A stretch of DNA of 64,000 nucleotides from Bradyrhizobium sp. RP6 (GTDB lineage: Bacteria > Pseudomonadota > Alphaproteobacteria > Rhizobiales > Xanthobacteraceae). The notes below the pieces were generated by a model that was not told where the DNA came from, made no database searches, and saw only the letters and a program-made list of their open reading frames with translations. The DNA lies in NCBI RefSeq assembly GCF_003837805.1, contig NZ_RQIT01000013.1, positions 62,001-126,000 on the forward strand, in the 5' to 3' direction. Below, one piece after another: positions 61,135 to 64,000 of the stretch (within the stretch, counting starts at the first letter, position 1; each line of letters begins with the position of its first letter). Both the position numbers and the translations under genes were made by a program.

Positions 61135-61761
61135 TCAATCCAGCTTCGCTTCCATCCCGCGCTTCACCGCCGGGCGCGCCATCAGCGCCTCGTACCAGCG
61201 CTTGACGTTGGGGAAGTCGGCCAGATCAACCTTGTGGCGAGGGTGGCGCCAGGCCCAGCCCAGGATGGCAAAATCGGCAATCGAGAGCTCGCCGGCGACA
61301 AAGTCGCGTCCCTCGAGCCGCCGGTCCAGCACGCCGTAGAGCCGGCGCGTCTCCGCCATGAAGCGCTTCAGGCCGTAAGCGCGATCCTGCTCATTCTCCA
61401 GCGCGATGAAATGATGCACCTGACCCGGCATCGGCCCGAATCCGCCCATCTGCCACATCAGCCATTCATAGACCGGGACCCGCTCGCTCAGCGATCTCGG
61501 CAGGAATTTGCCGGTCTTTTCGCCGAGATAGAGCAGGATCGCACCGGATTCGAAGATGCTGACGGGTTTGCCGTCGGGGCCCTCGGGATCGACGATCGCG
61601 GGGATCTTGTTGTTCGGAGAGAGCTTGAGGAACTCGGGCGCCATCTGCTCGCCCTTGGTGATGTTCACCGGGATCACCTTGTAGGGCAGCCCCATCTCCT
61701 CCAGCGCGACCGAGATCTTGCGGCCGTTCGGCGTGTTCCAGGTGTACAGCTCGATGGTCAT
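61135..61761 (-). CDS. glutathione S-transferase, YfcG-like
   Basis: The 208-residue protein has a thioredoxin-fold N-terminus with the YfcG/Nu-class motif TWNTPNGRKISVALEEMGLPY, then LSPNNKIPAIVDPEG and GAILLYLGEKTGKF, and an all-helical C-terminus (GELSIADFAILGWAWRH). YfcG-type proteins are glutathione-dependent disulfide-bond reductases rather than classical transferases, using the Asn-Thr of NTPNG. ATG at 61761 was chosen because AAGGAAACGGA precedes it. It is divergent from pyrE. Confidence 0.88.
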   Translation of the reverse strand: MTIELYTWNTPNGRKISVALEEMGLPYKVIPVNITKGEQMAPEFLKLSPNNKIPAIVDPEGPDGKPVSIFESGAILLYLGEKTGKFLPRSLSERVPVYEWLMWQMGGFGPMPGQVHHFIALENEQDRAYGLKRFMAETRRLYGVLDRRLEGRDFVAGELSIADFAILGWAWRHPRHKVDLADFPNVKRWYEALMARPAVKRGMEAKLD

Positions 61762-61931
61762 TCCGTTTCCTTCCCAAAAGGCTTGCCCCCTCAACTACTC
61801 CAGATGGTTGCACCCTCACAACCGGCGGCCCGGGATGGCCAATCCCTGTTGACGGGAGACGCCCCCTCTGGAATGTCGCGGCGGTGCCGGATAAATTCCG
61901 CCTCCACCCAAAACGCTGTTCGAGGGTCCTC

Positions 61932-62495
61932 GTGTCGAAATCTGCCTCCCGCGCCCGCCTGTTCGAAATCATCCGGCGGCGCTCATTCGGCCGCGGCGAG
62001 GTGACGCTCGCGTCGGGCCGCAAGAGCGATTTCTACTTCAACCTCAAGCCGACCATGCTCGACCCCGAAGGCGCGACGCTGCTCGCCGAGCTGACCTATG
62101 AGGCGCTCAAGGACGATCAGCTCGATTTCATCGGCGGGCTCGAGATGGGTGCCGTCCCGCTCGCCGGCGCGCTGGCGCAGATCTCCTGGATCAAAGGCCA
62201 TCCGATCGCGGCCTTCTTCGTGCGCAAGAAGCCGAAAGAGCACGGCGCCAAGCTCGCGATCGAAGGCCTGCCCAAGGGCGAGACGCTGGCGGGCAAGCGC
62301 GTCGTCATCGTCGAGGACGTCACCACCACGGGCGGCTCTGCGATGAAGGCGGTGGAATCGGTGCGCGAGACCGGCGCCGATGTGGTGCTGGTGCTAACCA
62401 TGGTCGACCGCGAGGAAGGCGCCACCGACACCTTTGGTGCGGCCGGCCTGCCGTTCCGTTCGCTGTACAAGGCGTCGGAGTTCTTGAAGGCGTAA
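61932..62495 (+). CDS. pyrE: orotate phosphoribosyltransferase
   Basis: The 187-residue enzyme makes orotidine monophosphate from orotate and PRPP in pyrimidine synthesis. It has the PRPP-binding motif VVIVEDVTTTGGSAMKAVE, the loop FVRKKPKEHG and the start RARLFEIIRRRSFGRGEVTLASGRKSDFYFN. GTG at 61932 was chosen because GAGGG lies six bases before it and the family alignment begins there; a frame 16 codons longer is not conserved. Confidence 0.94.
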   Translation: MSKSASRARLFEIIRRRSFGRGEVTLASGRKSDFYFNLKPTMLDPEGATLLAELTYEALKDDQLDFIGGLEMGAVPLAGALAQISWIKGHPIAAFFVRKKPKEHGAKLAIEGLPKGETLAGKRVVIVEDVTTTGGSAMKAVESVRETGADVVLVLTMVDREEGATDTFGAAGLPFRSLYKASEFLKA

Positions 62496-62704
62496 GAGGA
62501 CGAGACCTTCTCCGTCGACATGCCTGGGCGTGCCCCGGGAGCAACGCCGTCCGTGAAAGCTGCGCCCGGCCATAAAGAGATCACCGCCTCGTCTTGAAAC
62601 CGCCGCCACGCAACCGCTCATTTACCATCGCGCATTAGGGTGAACCGTGCGCTGGAGACCTCGAACGGTCCCGGCCGGTTCCGTAGCGTCGGGTGGAGTG
62701 AGCC

Positions 62705-63490
62705 GTGCGTACAGATTTGTTCCATACGCAGCGTCGCGCAATGTTCGCAGCCGTCACGGTTGCGGTTCCCATGCTCGCGGCCCCGACCCCGGTTTCGGCC
62801 GAAGGCCTGTTCGATTTCCTGTTCGGCGGAATGCAGCGGCCGCAGCCACAGCAGCCGAACGCCTCCTCCGATCCCTTCACAGGCCAGCAGAATCCGCAAT
62901 ATGTACCGCCGACACGCGCGGCCGGCGGCTCGGGCCCGGCTTTCTGCGTGCGCAGCTGCGATGGCAAATATTTTCCGCTGATGCGAGGCGCCGTCTCACC
63001 AGCGCAGATGTGTCAGGCCTTCTGCCCCGCCACCGCCACAAAGGTCTATTTTGGGTCCAGCATCGACGGCGCCTATTCGCAGAGCGGCGAGCGCTACGCC
63101 GACAGCGAAAACGCGTTCGCCTATCGCAAGGCACTGCGCGCCGACTGCACCTGCAACGGCCGTGAACCGGTCGGGCTCGCCCCGGTCGATCTCGCGCTGG
63201 ACTCCTCGCTGAAGGCCGGCGACGTGATTGCCACCACCGACGGCCTCGTCGCCTATACCGGCATCCGCGTCGGCAACGATCAGGCTGCGGACTTCACACC
63301 GGTTGCCTCCTATCCCGGCCTCACCGCCCAGGTCCGCGCGCGCCTCGGCGAGATGAAGGTGGCGCCGGTGCGGGCAGAGGCGGTGTCGGCAGATGCGCCG
63401 GCCCCGGCCGAGATCGTGCGCGAGACGCTGCCTGATGTGACGGTGCCGAAAACGGCCGCGAAGCCGGCGAAGCGCGCGGGGTTGGATTAG
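62705..63490 (+). CDS. DUF2865 secreted protein
   Basis: The 261-residue protein begins with GTG at 62705 (GGAG upstream). It has a signal peptide (MFAAVTVAVPMLAAPTPVSA), a Pro/Gln-rich linker and the DUF2865 core: FCVRSCDGKYFPL, CQAFCPATATKVYFGSSID, YADSENAFAYRKAL and DCTCNG, in which about seven Cys form the conserved pattern. The C-terminus is Pro/Ala/Lys-rich. The domain is limited to alphaproteobacteria and has no known function; exported, disulfide-bearing and probably wall-associated, as inferred from the signal. Confidence 0.84.
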   Translation: MRTDLFHTQRRAMFAAVTVAVPMLAAPTPVSAEGLFDFLFGGMQRPQPQQPNASSDPFTGQQNPQYVPPTRAAGGSGPAFCVRSCDGKYFPLMRGAVSPAQMCQAFCPATATKVYFGSSIDGAYSQSGERYADSENAFAYRKALRADCTCNGREPVGLAPVDLALDSSLKAGDVIATTDGLVAYTGIRVGNDQAADFTPVASYPGLTAQVRARLGEMKVAPVRAEAVSADAPAPAEIVRETLPDVTVPKTAAKPAKRAGLD

Positions 63491-63498
63491 CTACTTCC

Positions 63499-63600
63499 GT
63501 CATTCCTGGGCATCGCGCAGCGATGAACTCCGGTGCGCGAGTGCGCACCGGAGAATCTCGAGATTCCAGGATCGATGCTAACGCATCGCCCCGGAATGAC
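63499..63600. repeat. intergenic palindromic repeat, GTCATTCCTGGG type
   Basis: GTCATTCCTGGGCATCGCGC and the inverted GATGC(g)ATCGCCCCGGAATGAC pair at the ends; inner arms CTCCGGTGCGC/GCGCACCGGAG and AATCTCGAGATT are perfect. Same family as the repeat at 19169. Confidence 0.78.
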
Positions 63601-63613
63601 GGCGAACGAGCCG

Positions 63614-64000
63614 TCACCTCCCGATGATCACCCCGATCACGTTGGGCGCGGCCAGATATTTCTCCTCGATCGCCGCGCGCGCGGCGGCACGGTTCTCCGG
63701 CGTCAGGAGACCGCGCTTCTCGGCCAGGATCATCCAGCAGAAACCCCACCAATCCGTCAGCATGCCCGTTTCGTCGACAAGGTCGTAACCCTGCTCGGCC
63801 GCGAAGATGCGCGCATGGGCCTCGTCCAGCGTGTCGAGAAACAGATGGTCCTCGGTCGAGAACAGATCGTCGCTGACGTCGTCGATGGTGTAGCCCCAGA
63901 TCGACTGGCACACGGCGTTGAACTCGCGGTCGAACTGATCGTCATCGACGGCGTAGCGCCGGGCCGCCTGATGCAGCCGCGATAGCGAGCGCGCGAAATC
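63614..64000 (-). CDS. conserved hypothetical protein (N-terminus outside the window)
   Basis: The minus-strand frame is open from the window edge to the stop at 63614, giving the last 128 residues; the start lies to the right. Visible text (QAARRYAVDDDQFDREFN, then SIWGYTIDDVSDDLFSTEDHLFLDTLDEAHARIF and VDETGMLTDWWGFCWMILAEKRGLLTPENRAAARAAIEEKYLAAPNV) is acidic, helical and soluble, with no membrane segment. I do not recognise the family. An ATG-less start at 63913 would truncate a clearly continuing frame. Confidence 0.65.
   Translation of the reverse strand, partial: DFARSLSRLHQAARRYAVDDDQFDREFNAVCQSIWGYTIDDVSDDLFSTEDHLFLDTLDEAHARIFAAEQGYDLVDETGMLTDWWGFCWMILAEKRGLLTPENRAAARAAIEEKYLAAPNVIGVIIGR

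Overview
The window is about 64 kb of high-GC chromosomal DNA that reads as a slow-growing Rhizobiales alphaproteobacterium, most likely Bradyrhizobium or a close relative. This is inferred from gene content and signals: the rpmH-rnpA-yidC-yihA-argB-dapD-dapE block, the recR-ybaB-dnaX-ffs block, BA14K, DUF2865 and DUF1036 proteins, FixK/FNR-type and EcfG-type promoter motifs, and many intergenic palindromes of the kind known in Bradyrhizobium. No phage, integrase, complete insertion sequence, CRISPR array or rRNA operon is visible. Only one stand-alone IS3 OrfA-like fragment hints at transposition.

Left part, about 1-20.8 kb, is accessory metabolism and regulation. It holds a cut-off NitT/TauT-type binding protein, an amidase, an Rrf2 regulator with its own operator followed by a methyltransferase, and a DUF1254/DUF1214 protein behind a perfect FNR/FixK box. 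A two-component styrene/indole-type flavin monooxygenase (styA-styB) is divergent from a LysR gene with an inverted repeat between them. Next come a luciferase-like oxidoreductase, a Tat-exported PLP enzyme resembling PvdN, a GumC/ExoP-like polysaccharide protein with a dead kinase domain, an alcohol dehydrogenase-methyltransferase pair, a BA14K protein under an EcfG-type promoter, a phytanoyl-CoA dioxygenase-like protein, queD, tRNA-Arg(ACG) and an orphan sensor kinase.

Middle part, about 20.9-38.7 kb, is core housekeeping: rpmH, rnpA, yidC, yihA, DUF423, argB, a DUF1036 protein, a HAD nucleotidase, dapD and dapE on the plus strand; def-fmt-truA on the minus strand; rmuC and ampG; then dnaX, ybaB and recR on the minus strand with the SRP RNA gene just upstream of dnaX.

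Right part, about 38.9-64 kb, holds a compact ABC transporter-SDR-enolase superfamily operon (uptake plus catabolism of an unidentified amino-acid-like solute), HIT-nudC, an Lrp/AsnC regulator, and a two-component system divergent from two small secreted proteins and a sterol desaturase-like protein, with an OmpR-type direct repeat between them. It continues with phosphomannomutase, a retropepsin-like protease, hrpB, UDP-glucose dehydrogenase, an acyltransferase, polA (with its proofreading residues replaced), a LysE exporter, a glutathione transferase, pyrE, a DUF2865 protein and a conserved hypothetical cut by the right edge.

No single clearly undescribed multi-gene system stands out. The best candidates for new biology are the FixK-box DUF1254 gene beside styAB, the two-component/small secreted protein locus, the transporter-SDR-enolase operon with a catalytically atypical SDR, and several core enzymes that have lost canonical residues (PolA exonuclease, the GumC kinase domain, the DnaX zinc module).
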